From Isobaculum melis (GTDB lineage Bacteria; Bacillota; Bacilli; Lactobacillales; Carnobacteriaceae), in the NCBI RefSeq assembly GCF_900111355.1, contig NZ_FOHA01000005.1, positions 62,001 to 126,000 on the forward strand: 64,000 bases of DNA, read 5' to 3'. Positions 7,311 through 15,101 of the stretch are shown piece by piece (within the stretch, counting starts at the first letter, position 1; every line of letters begins with the position of its first letter). A program made the translations under genes and the position numbers. The notes beneath the pieces are model-generated. The model searched no databases. It was given only the letters and a program-made list of their open reading frames with translations, and was not told the DNA's origin.

Positions 7311-8204
7311 ATGAGTATCATATTATCAAGTACGTCACAAGGTTTGTTATGGGCAATTATGGCAATAGGTGTTTACCTCACATTTAGAATATTAGATATA
7401 GCCGATTTAACGGCAGAAGGGAGTTTTCCATTAGGGGCTGCTGTTTGTGCACAACTGCTTGTAAACGGTTGGTCGCCATTATGGGCAACCTTAGCAGCGA
7501 TGCTAGCAGGTGTTTTAGCAGGATGGGTTTCTGGTCTACTTCATACCGTTTTAAAAATACCAGCTTTACTAACTGGTATTTTAACCATGACAGCTTTATA
7601 TTCTATTAATTTGAGAATTATGGGGAAAGCCAATGTTAATATTCAAATGAATGATACCCTCATTACTTGGTTAACTGACACAGGCTTAAGCAAAAATAAT
7701 GCTGTATTAGTTTTAGGTATCATCGCTGTAACAATTGTCATCACCATTTTATACCTCTTTTTTAATACAGAATTTGGTTTAAGCATTCGTGCAACAGGAA
7801 ACAATGAAGAAATGAGTCGTGCAAATGGGATTAAAACAGGCGTGATGCGTGTGATTGGCTATATGCTATCAAATGGATTAATTGCCTTATCTGGTGCACT
7901 AATGATGCAAAATAACGGCTATGCAGATATTAATATGGGGATTGGAACAATTGTTATTGGCTTGGCATCCATTATCATCGGAGAAGTAATATTCCCTAAA
8001 ATTACTTTAGGAAAACGCCTTGTGATGATTGTTATCGGAGCGATTATTTACCGACTCATTATTGCAGCTGTTTTAGAATTAGGTGTTGCACCGACAGATT
8101 TAAAATTGTTCTCAGCAATCATCTTAACCATCTGCTTATCGGCACCACTTGTACGCACAAAATTATTGGCATTTATCCTGCCAAGCAAAGAAAGAAAGGT
8201 GTAG
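7311..8204 (+). CDS. Aromatic amino acid ABC transporter, permease (TrpY-like)
   Basis: Integral membrane protein of 297 residues with about eight hydrophobic segments and the branched-chain-type permease signature region FNTEFGLSIRATGNNEEMSRANGI. This family (with TrpX and TrpZ) forms the channel of a simple importer. It lies 25 bases after the second lipoprotein and three bases before the ATPase gene, so the three are one operon. The ATG at 7311 follows a modest GGGATGG site. Confidence 0.9.
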   Translation: MSIILSSTSQGLLWAIMAIGVYLTFRILDIADLTAEGSFPLGAAVCAQLLVNGWSPLWATLAAMLAGVLAGWVSGLLHTVLKIPALLTGILTMTALYSINLRIMGKANVNIQMNDTLITWLTDTGLSKNNAVLVLGIIAVTIVITILYLFFNTEFGLSIRATGNNEEMSRANGIKTGVMRVIGYMLSNGLIALSGALMMQNNGYADINMGIGTIVIGLASIIIGEVIFPKITLGKRLVMIVIGAIIYRLIIAAVLELGVAPTDLKLFSAIILTICLSAPLVRTKLLAFILPSKERKV

Positions 8205-8207
8205 AAA

Positions 8208-9014
8208 ATGGAAAAAGTTTTAGAATTGAAGAAAGTGCATAAAACCTTTGAAGTAGGTACACCAAATGAAAATCATGTCTTAAAAGGCATTGATTTAACC
8301 ATCCATCAAGGTGATTTTGTCACGATTATTGGCGGAAATGGCGCAGGAAAATCGACCTTATTAAATATTATTGCAGGAAATTTTCCAGTAGATGAAGGAA
8401 CAATTAGCTTAAAGGGCCAAGAGGTTACTAAAAAGAAAATGGAAGCTCGTTCAAAAGAAATCGGTCGTGTTTTCCAAGATCCTCGTACAGGAACCGCAAC
8501 AGGCTTAACAATTGAAGAAAACCTAGCGCTGGCTTTACGGCGTGGCAAACACAAAAGACTTTTCAAGATGGGCATTCGCAAAACTGAAAAAGAATTTTTT
8601 AAAGAACAGCTAAAACGCTTAGAATTAAATCTTGAAAACCGCTTAAAATCAGAAGTAGGGTTACTATCTGGAGGTCAAAGACAAGCTTTGACCTTACTGA
8701 TGGCCACATTAGTAACACCTCAATTATTACTTTTAGACGAGCATACTGCTGCTCTGGATCCTAAAACAAGTGCAAGTGTATTAGCTTTAACCAATCAAGT
8801 TGTAGCAGAGAGTCAACTCACAACATTTATGATTACTCATAATATGGAAGATGCCTTAAAATATGGCAATCGCTTGATTATGCTACATGATGGAAAAATC
8901 GTAGTGGATGTTGCAAGAGAGGAAAAAGCTGATTTATCTGTTTCAGATTTACTAACATTATTCCATAAAAATAGCGGTGAAAGCTTAACCGATGATAGTT
9001 TGCTTCTTGCATAA
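8208..9014 (+). CDS. Aromatic amino acid ABC transporter, ATP-binding protein (TrpZ-like)
   Basis: Cytoplasmic ATPase of 268 residues that powers the permease. Walker A is GGNGAGKST, the Q-loop lies near RVFQDPRTGTA, the ABC signature is LLSGGQRQALTLL, and Walker B is LLLLDEHTAALDP followed by the switch histidine in ITHN. It is the last gene of the transporter operon, and a strong terminator follows. The family assignment is firm; the aromatic substrate is inferred from the binding proteins and leaders. Confidence 0.92.
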   Translation: MEKVLELKKVHKTFEVGTPNENHVLKGIDLTIHQGDFVTIIGGNGAGKSTLLNIIAGNFPVDEGTISLKGQEVTKKKMEARSKEIGRVFQDPRTGTATGLTIEENLALALRRGKHKRLFKMGIRKTEKEFFKEQLKRLELNLENRLKSEVGLLSGGQRQALTLLMATLVTPQLLLLDEHTAALDPKTSASVLALTNQVVAESQLTTFMITHNMEDALKYGNRLIMLHDGKIVVDVAREEKADLSVSDLLTLFHKNSGESLTDDSLLLA

Positions 9015-9024
9015 TATGAAAACA

Positions 9025-9067
9025 AATAAAAGGTTGAAGAAATGTTTCATTTCTTCAACCTTTTATT
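9025..9067. terminator. Bidirectional terminator between the ABC operon and degV
   Basis: AATAAAAGGTTGAAGAAA and its complement enclose a short loop; the ends are A-rich and T-rich, so it can serve both convergent units. Confidence 0.9.
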
Positions 9068-9082
9068 GAGATAGTGCACGAT

Positions 9083-9928
9083 TTATTCCACTTCATACAT
9101 AATCGCAAATGCACCAGGACCAGCATGTGTCATAATACTCGGACTAGCATATTCTACTAAAAATTGCGCATTTGGAAAATGTTCTTTTAATTTATCAATT
9201 ACAGCTTCTTGAATCGCTTCTAGACCACCAATATGGCTAATCCCAATTGAAACAACACTTTTAGCTTGCTGCATTTCTTCTATTAAATGATCCACATATT
9301 TAAACATAGGCTTCATGCCACGTCCTTTAGTAGCAGGATAGAGTTCGCCATCCTTCATCCCAAGCATGATTTTCATATTAAGGAAAGTAGAGATACGGCC
9401 TAAAGTTTTTCCAATTCGACCACCTTTAATCAGATTTTCTAAATTCACTACACAAATATAAAGGGCAGATTTACTACGAATTGTTGTGAGCTTAGATAAA
9501 ATTTCCTCCATTGAAGCACCATTCAAAGCAAGATTGGCTGCAGCAATCACTTGGAAAGCCAGTGCACGGTCAATAAATTTGCTATCAATTACAGTAACCT
9601 TACTAGTTGTCATTCCAGCAGCTTGATGTGCAGCTTGAACAGTTCCACTTAAGCCTTCTGTTAAATGAAGAGAGAGGATTTCACTGCCATCAGCACCTAA
9701 CTCATTATAAACATCAATAAAATTCCCAATTGCGGGTTGTGATGTTTTAGGCAACGTTTCACTTGCATTCATTTTGGTTAAAAATTCTTCTTTTGTAATA
9801 GAGACACCATCAATATATATTGTATTGTCAATCATTGCTGTTAATGGGACAATCGTAATGTTTAAGTCATTGATTTCTTTGTCAGTTAGTTGGACAGTAG
9901 AGTCCGTTACAATTTTAATTTTAGTCAT
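9083..9928 (-). CDS. DegV family fatty-acid-binding protein
   Basis: 281-residue DegV-fold protein. The family binds long-chain fatty acids and, as FakB, presents them to the FakA kinase. Seen here are the N-terminal IVTDSTVQL motif, TSQPAIG (the conserved TSQPS-like loop) and ENLIKGGRIGKTLGRI, all typical. The ATG at 9928 follows AAGGAAGTG. It is a single gene, convergent with the ABC operon. Whether it is a true FakB cannot be decided from this locus because no fakA is nearby. Confidence 0.9.
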   Translation of the reverse strand: MTKIKIVTDSTVQLTDKEINDLNITIVPLTAMIDNTIYIDGVSITKEEFLTKMNASETLPKTSQPAIGNFIDVYNELGADGSEILSLHLTEGLSGTVQAAHQAAGMTTSKVTVIDSKFIDRALAFQVIAAANLALNGASMEEILSKLTTIRSKSALYICVVNLENLIKGGRIGKTLGRISTFLNMKIMLGMKDGELYPATKGRGMKPMFKYVDHLIEEMQQAKSVVSIGISHIGGLEAIQEAVIDKLKEHFPNAQFLVEYASPSIMTHAGPGAFAIMYEVE

Positions 9929-10135
9929 GTTGGAGCACTTCCTTCAAAGGATATTTTTAATTGTTAATACCCATAGCATATCAAATAATTACGAAATAAG
10001 ATAGCAAAAAAATTAGTACCTAGTATTATTTTTTTATAAAAAAGCTGAAAGTCACTTTTAGAAGCTTTCTTAAAAAAAAATATGTTATACTATTTAGGGC
10101 TTTAATGAAAAGTTAAGAAGAAGGTAGGTAATTTC

Positions 10136-11053
10136 ATGGAAGGCATTCTCCCGTTGTGGAAAGAACGTGGTATGACAAGCCACGATTGTGTATTTAAATT
10201 AAGAAAAATTTTACAAACAAAAAAAATAGGACATACAGGAACCTTAGACCCAGATGTTGATGGGGTATTGCCGATTTGTATCGGACGTGCAACAAAGGTT
10301 GTTGAATATATGGTAGATTCTGGAAAAGCTTATGTGGGTGAAATAACTTTAGGCTATAGTACAACAACTGAGGATAGCAGTGGAGAAGTTGTTGCCAAAA
10401 AAGCAGTAGAAGCACCAATTTCTGAGGAAGAAATAGATGTAATGATGGCAATGTTTAGAGGCGAGATTACCCAAATTCCGCCAATGTATTCGGCTGTCAA
10501 AGTAAATGGAAAAAGACTATATGAATATGCACGAGCAGGAGAAATAGTAGAACGACCAAAAAGAATTGCAATGATTGAACAATTTGTAAGAACTTCAACT
10601 CCTATCTGGGATGAAGTCGCACAAACCATCTCATGGAAGTTTGAAGTCACTTGCGGTAAAGGAACCTATGTCAGAACACTAGCAGTTGATTTAGGCGAGA
10701 AATTAGGTTATCCTGCGCATATGTCTGATTTAACCAGAACCTCAAGTGGAAAATTTAACGTGAGTGATTGTGTCACTTTAGCGCAAGTAGTAACATTAAT
10801 GGAAGAAAATCAAATCGAAGAAAAGCTAGCACCTCTTGAATATGGTTTATCCGCCTTTCCTTTTGTGGCTTTAGATGATCAGACTTGGGAAAAAGTTAAA
10901 AATGGTGGACTCTTACTGAAAAAGGACTATGCAGATTATGCAGTACCTTTTGTTGTGACCTATCATGATAAAGCTTGTGCTATTTATGATGTCCATCCAA
11001 GCAAAAAAGAGTTATTAAAACCAGTAAAAGTCTTAAGAAATCAATTAGATTAA
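10136..11053 (+). CDS. truB: tRNA pseudouridine-55 synthase
   Basis: Modifies U55 in the T-loop of tRNAs. The 305-residue protein has the catalytic motif HTGTLDPDVDGVLPICIG (Asp in GTLDP), GEITLGYSTTTEDSSG and CGKGTYVRTLAVDLG. ATG 10136 follows AAGGTAGG. The gene is transcribed with ribF, 30 bases downstream; this pairing is common in Firmicutes. A TATACT element near 10086 may be its -10. Confidence 0.97.
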   Translation: MEGILPLWKERGMTSHDCVFKLRKILQTKKIGHTGTLDPDVDGVLPICIGRATKVVEYMVDSGKAYVGEITLGYSTTTEDSSGEVVAKKAVEAPISEEEIDVMMAMFRGEITQIPPMYSAVKVNGKRLYEYARAGEIVERPKRIAMIEQFVRTSTPIWDEVAQTISWKFEVTCGKGTYVRTLAVDLGEKLGYPAHMSDLTRTSSGKFNVSDCVTLAQVVTLMEENQIEEKLAPLEYGLSAFPFVALDDQTWEKVKNGGLLLKKDYADYAVPFVVTYHDKACAIYDVHPSKKELLKPVKVLRNQLD

Positions 11054-11083
11054 TACTATTAAACGTAAAGGAAGCAAGAAATT

Positions 11084-12022
11084 ATGGAAATTATACACAT
11101 TCATCATCCCTATGAAGCAACACGAATCCCAGCTGATAAAGTAGTTTTGGTTTTAGGTTTTTTTGATGGGGTTCATAAAGGGCATCAAGCTTTAATTGAA
11201 AAAGCAAAAGAGTTAAGCAAAGAGAAAAATCTAAAAGTAGCTGTGATGACGTTTGATCCGCATCCATCTGTAGTCTTTCAAAAAATTGATCCAGAAAAAA
11301 TGAAATATCTCTCTACCTTATCTATCAAAGAAGACTTAATGGCAGCGCTTGGTGTAGAAATCTTATATGAGGTGCAGTTTACTTCTTCATTTGCAAAATT
11401 AACACCAGAAGAGTTTGTAGAAGACTATATTATTGGGCTAAATGCTGAGCATATTGTCGCTGGCTTTGATTATACTTATGGGCCAAAAGACATTGCGAAT
11501 ATGGAGAGATTACCAGGTTATGCCAAAGGAAGATTTGGTATTTCAATGATTGAAAAGCAAACTTTAAATGATGAAAAAATTAGTTCAACTAGAATCCGTT
11601 TAGCATTAGATGCTGGTCATCTTGAAGAGGCAAATCGGCTCTTAGGCTATGAGTATACAATGAGGGGAAGAGTGGTGCATGGAGATGCTAGAGGAAGAAC
11701 CCTAGGCTTTCCAACCGCAAATATTCAAATAGAGCAAGGCGTTCATGTTCCTAGAATTGGTGTATATGCAGTTAAAATACTAGTGAATCGCACTTGGCAT
11801 CACGGGATGGCATCAATTGGCTATAATGTGACCTTTGAAGCGGATCGACCAATGACAGTAGAAGTTTATATTTTGGATTTTGATGAAGATATTTACGGGG
11901 AACCTGTTAGTGTTGCGTGGTGTCATTACTTAAGAGATGAAATTAAATTTTCTGGGATTGAACCATTAATTACGCAACTAAAGCAAGATGAAGTTGATAC
12001 ACGAGCATTTTTTAAGAAATAA
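11084..12022 (+). CDS. ribF: Bifunctional riboflavin kinase / FAD synthetase
   Basis: Converts riboflavin to FMN and then FAD. The N-terminal nucleotidyltransferase half shows GFFDGVHKGHQ and ISSTRIR; the C-terminal kinase half shows GRVVHGDARGRTLGFPTANI. The 312-residue length is usual. It follows truB in the same direction. A hairpin around 12113-12150 followed by CTTTTTT and the strong stem at 12165 could end the transcript. Confidence 0.96.
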   Translation: MEIIHIHHPYEATRIPADKVVLVLGFFDGVHKGHQALIEKAKELSKEKNLKVAVMTFDPHPSVVFQKIDPEKMKYLSTLSIKEDLMAALGVEILYEVQFTSSFAKLTPEEFVEDYIIGLNAEHIVAGFDYTYGPKDIANMERLPGYAKGRFGISMIEKQTLNDEKISSTRIRLALDAGHLEEANRLLGYEYTMRGRVVHGDARGRTLGFPTANIQIEQGVHVPRIGVYAVKILVNRTWHHGMASIGYNVTFEADRPMTVEVYILDFDEDIYGEPVSVAWCHYLRDEIKFSGIEPLITQLKQDEVDTRAFFKK

Positions 12023-12164
12023 CGTTTATGTTTCATCAGTAGAAAATTGTTTATCTTTGTTCATGTGAGAAATGAAGGAAGATATGTTATGGTTGATTCG
12101 AAAAAGAACCTGCCTTTTGGCCACCGTTTACCGAGGCAATTTATGCTTTTTTAGAAGTAATTAA

Positions 12165-12201
12165 GGGATTGGGATAAACTTTTTAGTTTTGTCCCAATCC
12201 C
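12165..12201. terminator. GGGATTGGGATAAA-type terminator repeat
   Basis: GGGATTGGGATAAACT pairs with AGTTTTGTCCCAATCCC. The same style of stem (GGGATA...TATCCC with AAAACT/AGTTTT) recurs at 14318 and 20559, so it looks like a dispersed terminator family. It could end ribF on the plus strand and the toxin transcript on the minus strand. Confidence 0.75.
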
Positions 12202-12211
12202 GCTTATAGAG

Positions 12212-12289
12212 CCGTTTAAAAGACGGTGACTATATTTTGTCTAGTTAAGCCATCTAATTAACCGCTAAGTGGATTAGATGGTTATTTTT
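12212..12289 (+). ncRNA. Candidate antisense antitoxin RNA 3' part, with terminator
   Basis: Two hairpins lie downstream of the toxin ORF: CCGTTT-AAA-AGACGG (12212-12226) and a ten-base stem at 12250-12281 followed by TTATTTTT on the plus strand. The T-run fits plus-strand termination overlapping the end of the toxin mRNA, as in convergent type I toxin-antitoxin pairs. No clear promoter was identified, so the RNA itself is inferred. Confidence 0.4.
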
Positions 12290-12368
12290 GTGGCTTGTTT
12301 TTGTCTATCAGCAACACAACTAAGGTTGCAAAAGCAATCATTAGTATGAGTGCTTCAAAGTTAGGCAA
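12282..12368 (-). CDS. Small holin-like toxin (type I toxin-antitoxin family)
   Basis: A 28-residue hydrophobic peptide with one membrane helix and a lysine-rich end: FEALILMIAFATLVVLLIDK, then NKPQK. The pattern ...FEALxLMIAFATLVxxLL...K is that of the putative holin-like toxin family (TxpA-like) of Firmicutes. I place the start at TTG 12368; no convincing ribosome site is visible, and an ATG ten codons in is the alternative. Hairpins directly after the stop codon are typical of these loci, whose toxin is silenced by an antisense RNA. Family recognition is from the peptide pattern only. Confidence 0.65.
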   Translation of the reverse strand: MPNFEALILMIAFATLVVLLIDKNKPQK

Positions 12369-12395
12369 TGATGATAGAATATGTTAGAATATTGT

Positions 12396-12473
12396 GAGCA
12401 TCGGGTGACAAGGAGATAAAATTAACTGCTTATCGTCTATTTTTATGATGACTGATAAGCCTGAGAGATGCTC
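12396..12473 (+). other. Unexplained structured RNA-like element upstream of hemW
   Basis: Outer stem GAGCATC (12396-12402) with GATGCTC (12467-12473) encloses an inner stem GCTTATC (12428-12434) with GATAAGC (12454-12460), extended by GTC/GAC. An AAGGAG lies in the internal loop. Only a weak TCTTT follows, so it is not a clear terminator. It resembles no riboswitch I know. The rest of 12023-12596 holds the toxin locus and nothing else I can identify. Confidence 0.4.
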
Positions 12474-12596
12474 TTTGACTTAAATTAATTACAAATTTCT
12501 TTTTAGCATTTTTACCGTTTAAGAAGAATATTTTATTCGTGTAGATAGTTATTTGAAAAAATGAGATGCTTTTGTATTTTGAAAGGAACATGATAA

Positions 12597-13760
12597 ATGA
12601 TAAATAAGAAGGAAAACAGTCATAACCAAGTCGGAGCGTATATCCACATTCCATTTTGTGAACATATCTGCTTCTATTGTGATTTTAATAAGGTTTTTCT
12701 AGAAGGGCAGCCAGTCGATGAATATGTAGAAATGCTACTTAGAGAAATGGCGTTAACCGCTCAAAATAAGGGGATTTCTCCCATAGAAACCATCTATGTT
12801 GGTGGGGGAACACCAACTACGTTAACACCAAAACAATTAGATCGATTGCTAACAGGAATGCGTGAAATACTACCATTTAAAAGAGGCAATGAGTTTACCT
12901 TTGAAGCAAACCCAGGTGATTTATCAATTGAAAAATTAAGTGTTTTAAAAGAACATGGTGTCAATCGTTTAAGTATGGGGGTCCAAACATTTAATGATCA
13001 TTTGTTGAAGAAAATAGGGCGTATTCATCGAGCGGAAGATGTTTATCGTTCCATTGAACATGCTAGAAAAGTTGGCTTTGAAAATATTAGTATTGATTTG
13101 ATTTATCGTTTACCTAATCAAACAGAGGATGATTTTAAAGATAGCTTAACCAAGGCACTCGCCTTAGAATTACCACATTATTCTACCTATTCTTTGATTT
13201 TAGAGAATAAAACCATTTTTTATCAACTGATGCGTCAAGGGAAGTTACCTTTGCCTACAGAAGATGCGGAAGCGAATATGTATCAATATGCCATTGATAT
13301 GATGGCTGCAAAAGGTCGCCAGCAATATGAAATTAGTAATTTTGCATTACCAGGTTTTGAATCTAAGCATAACTTATTGTATTGGAAAAATGAGGGGTAT
13401 TATGGATTTGGTGCAGGTGCTCATGGCTATACTCATGGCATTCGTTATCAAAATTATGGGCCCATTCAGCAGTATTTGACACCTTTACGAGATCAAAAAC
13501 TTCCTATTCTAAGAGAAAAAGAATTATCATTAGAAGCAAAAATGGAAGAAGAAATGTTTTTAGGGCTAAGAAAGCTAGAGGGGATTAATACCGTTCATTT
13601 TGCTGAAAAATTTCAGGTTGAATTCTTAGCTGTCTACCAAGAAGTTTTTAACAATTTAGTTAATAAGAAGCTGTTAGAAAAAGAAGGGGACTGGATTCGC
13701 TTAACACCACAAGGAAAATTTTTAGGCAATGAAGTTTTTCAAGCCTTTTTAATGAATTAA
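12597..13760 (+). CDS. hemW: Radical SAM heme chaperone HemW (HemN-like)
   Basis: 387-residue radical SAM protein. The N-terminus has IHIPFCEHICFYCDF, whose CxxxCxxC binds the 4Fe-4S cluster, followed by VGGGTPTTL and NRLSMGVQTF. This set (with three cysteines and no fourth) is typical of HemW, which handles heme, more than of the true coproporphyrinogen dehydrogenase HemN. ATG 12597 follows AAAGGAA. It usually neighbours lepA in Bacillus; here it stands alone. Confidence 0.9.
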   Translation: MINKKENSHNQVGAYIHIPFCEHICFYCDFNKVFLEGQPVDEYVEMLLREMALTAQNKGISPIETIYVGGGTPTTLTPKQLDRLLTGMREILPFKRGNEFTFEANPGDLSIEKLSVLKEHGVNRLSMGVQTFNDHLLKKIGRIHRAEDVYRSIEHARKVGFENISIDLIYRLPNQTEDDFKDSLTKALALELPHYSTYSLILENKTIFYQLMRQGKLPLPTEDAEANMYQYAIDMMAAKGRQQYEISNFALPGFESKHNLLYWKNEGYYGFGAGAHGYTHGIRYQNYGPIQQYLTPLRDQKLPILREKELSLEAKMEEEMFLGLRKLEGINTVHFAEKFQVEFLAVYQEVFNNLVNKKLLEKEGDWIRLTPQGKFLGNEVFQAFLMN

Positions 13761-13767
13761 ATCTTAA

Positions 13768-13803
13768 GTTACTTTTGTGATAAAACAAAAGTAGCTTTTT
13801 TGT
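13768..13803 (+). terminator. hemW terminator
   Basis: GTTACTTTTGT and ACAAAAGTAGC form a stem followed by TTTTTT. Confidence 0.85.
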
Positions 13804-13909
13804 CTATTATATAGATTGAAAGTAGCCAATTTTATTAAAATAATGTCATTGTTTTCCAAAAAGGAATTATGGTAAAATGATATTGCTTATATGGAAAGTT
13901 GGTGAAAAG

Positions 13910-14302
13910 ATGGAAACAAAAGATCGCATTATCGAACTACGAGAAAAATATGATTTAAATCAAAAAGAGCTTGCGGAAAAAGCGGGGATTAATAAAAGTG
14001 TCATGAACCGTATTGAAGCAGGAACACGTCAAATTTCTGAAAGAGAATTAGCAAAATTCGCTGATATTTTTGAATCATCTGCTGATTATTTATTGGGAAG
14101 GGCTGAAACAAAGCAACCAAATCAAAAGCTTGCAAAAACTGACTTAGGGACAGCTTTGAATCAAATTTTGTACACCTTAGAAAATGAGGAGAATATTTGT
14201 ATTCATCATACCGTTATCCCAGATGAGGATGTCAAGCTACTGAAGGCTTCTGTTCATCAGGCAGCTATTCTTGCAAAAGAAATCAGTAGGAAAAATCAAT
14301 AA
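13910..14302 (+). CDS. XRE family transcriptional regulator (paralogue of the gene at 53104)
   Basis: 130 residues: an N-terminal Cro/C1 helix-turn-helix (IIELREKYDLNQKELAEKAG, then NRIEAGTRQISERELAKFA) and a C-terminal region of about 60 residues starting DLGTALNQIL. I chose ATG 13910 because GGTGAAAAG precedes it; an in-frame ATG at 13877 lacks a ribosome site. The minus-strand gene 53104-53499 has the same two-part build (TDIGLALQQL in the second part), so the two are paralogues. No target is evident. Confidence 0.85.
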   Translation: METKDRIIELREKYDLNQKELAEKAGINKSVMNRIEAGTRQISERELAKFADIFESSADYLLGRAETKQPNQKLAKTDLGTALNQILYTLENEENICIHHTVIPDEDVKLLKASVHQAAILAKEISRKNQ

Positions 14303-14317
14303 TAAAAATTTCAAATT

Positions 14318-14360
14318 AAAAAAGGAATAAAACTAAAAAAATAGTTTTATCCCTTTTTTT
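14318..14360. terminator. Bidirectional terminator between the XRE gene and def
   Basis: AAAAAAGGAATAAAACT pairs with AGTTTTATCCCTTTTTT; the T-run abuts the stop codon of def. It has the same GGaATAAAACT/AGTTTTATCC core as the stems at 12165 and 20559. Confidence 0.85.
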
Positions 14361-14920
14361 TATGACATAATATTGACATCGTCAGCAACTTTCCAAGGTT
14401 CTTTAGCATTGATATGATCATAAAACATAATGCCATTTAAATGATCAATTTCATGTTGAACAACAATTGCTGGGTATTTTCTGAGTCTCGCTTTTTGAGT
14501 TTCTCCATTTAAATCCGTATACTCTAATGAAATTCTACTATGTCTCACAACATAACCAGGAACTTCACGATCAACAGAAAGACAGCCTTCGCCTTCAGAT
14601 AAGCAAGTTTCTTCCACAGAATGACTTAAAATTTTAGGATTCATCATAACTGCGCTAAATAAAGGCTCATCAGGATTTTCAACATTTGGTACATGAACAG
14701 CAATCACACGCTCAAGCCAGTCAATTTGTGGGGCAGCTAATCCAACTCCGCCTCTTAATTGATATTTTTCAGAGATTTCAGCATCTTGGCTATTTTTTAA
14801 GAACTGAAGCATTTCCTCAGCCTTTTGTTTCTGTTCTTCTGTTAAAGGAAACATAACTTCTTTAGCAACTTTTTTTAAAGAAGGGTGCCCTTCGCGGATA
14901 ATATCATCCATTGTAATCAT
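14360..14920 (-). CDS. def: Peptide deformylase
   Basis: Removes the formyl group from nascent proteins. About 186 residues, with the three metal-site motifs [14 protein letters not shown] and QHEIDHLNG in order. ATG 14920 follows GGAGG eight bases upstream; an upstream ATG at 14935 overlaps that site and is unlikely. It is a single gene divergent from gdhA. The long form with insertions around residues 60-80 is the usual Gram-positive type 2 enzyme. Confidence 0.96.
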   Translation of the reverse strand: MITMDDIIREGHPSLKKVAKEVMFPLTEEQKQKAEEMLQFLKNSQDAEISEKYQLRGGVGLAAPQIDWLERVIAVHVPNVENPDEPLFSAVMMNPKILSHSVEETCLSEGEGCLSVDREVPGYVVRHSRISLEYTDLNGETQKARLRKYPAIVVQHEIDHLNGIMFYDHINAKEPWKVADDVNIMS

Positions 14921-15101
14921 ATCTATTTCCTCCATTCCAAATCCGTTTCTTCATTTGAATATTTTACCAGTAAACGACAATAAATGCTAGGTTTCTTATT
15001 CAACCATTGAATTGATTCAGGCGAAAAATACTAGATTTCAACAAAGAAAAATGAGATAATGATGAGAAATAATGAATAAATTAACTAGAAGAGGTGATTG
15101 G

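Noticed and set aside
12072-12164. 30-codon ORF (MKEDMLWLIRKR...) after ribF
   Set aside because: No ribosome site at proper spacing and it runs through a hairpin; probably chance.
12430-12654. Minus-strand 74-codon ORF overlapping the hemW start
   Set aside because: No ribosome site, low-complexity translation, and it overlaps a firmly identified gene.
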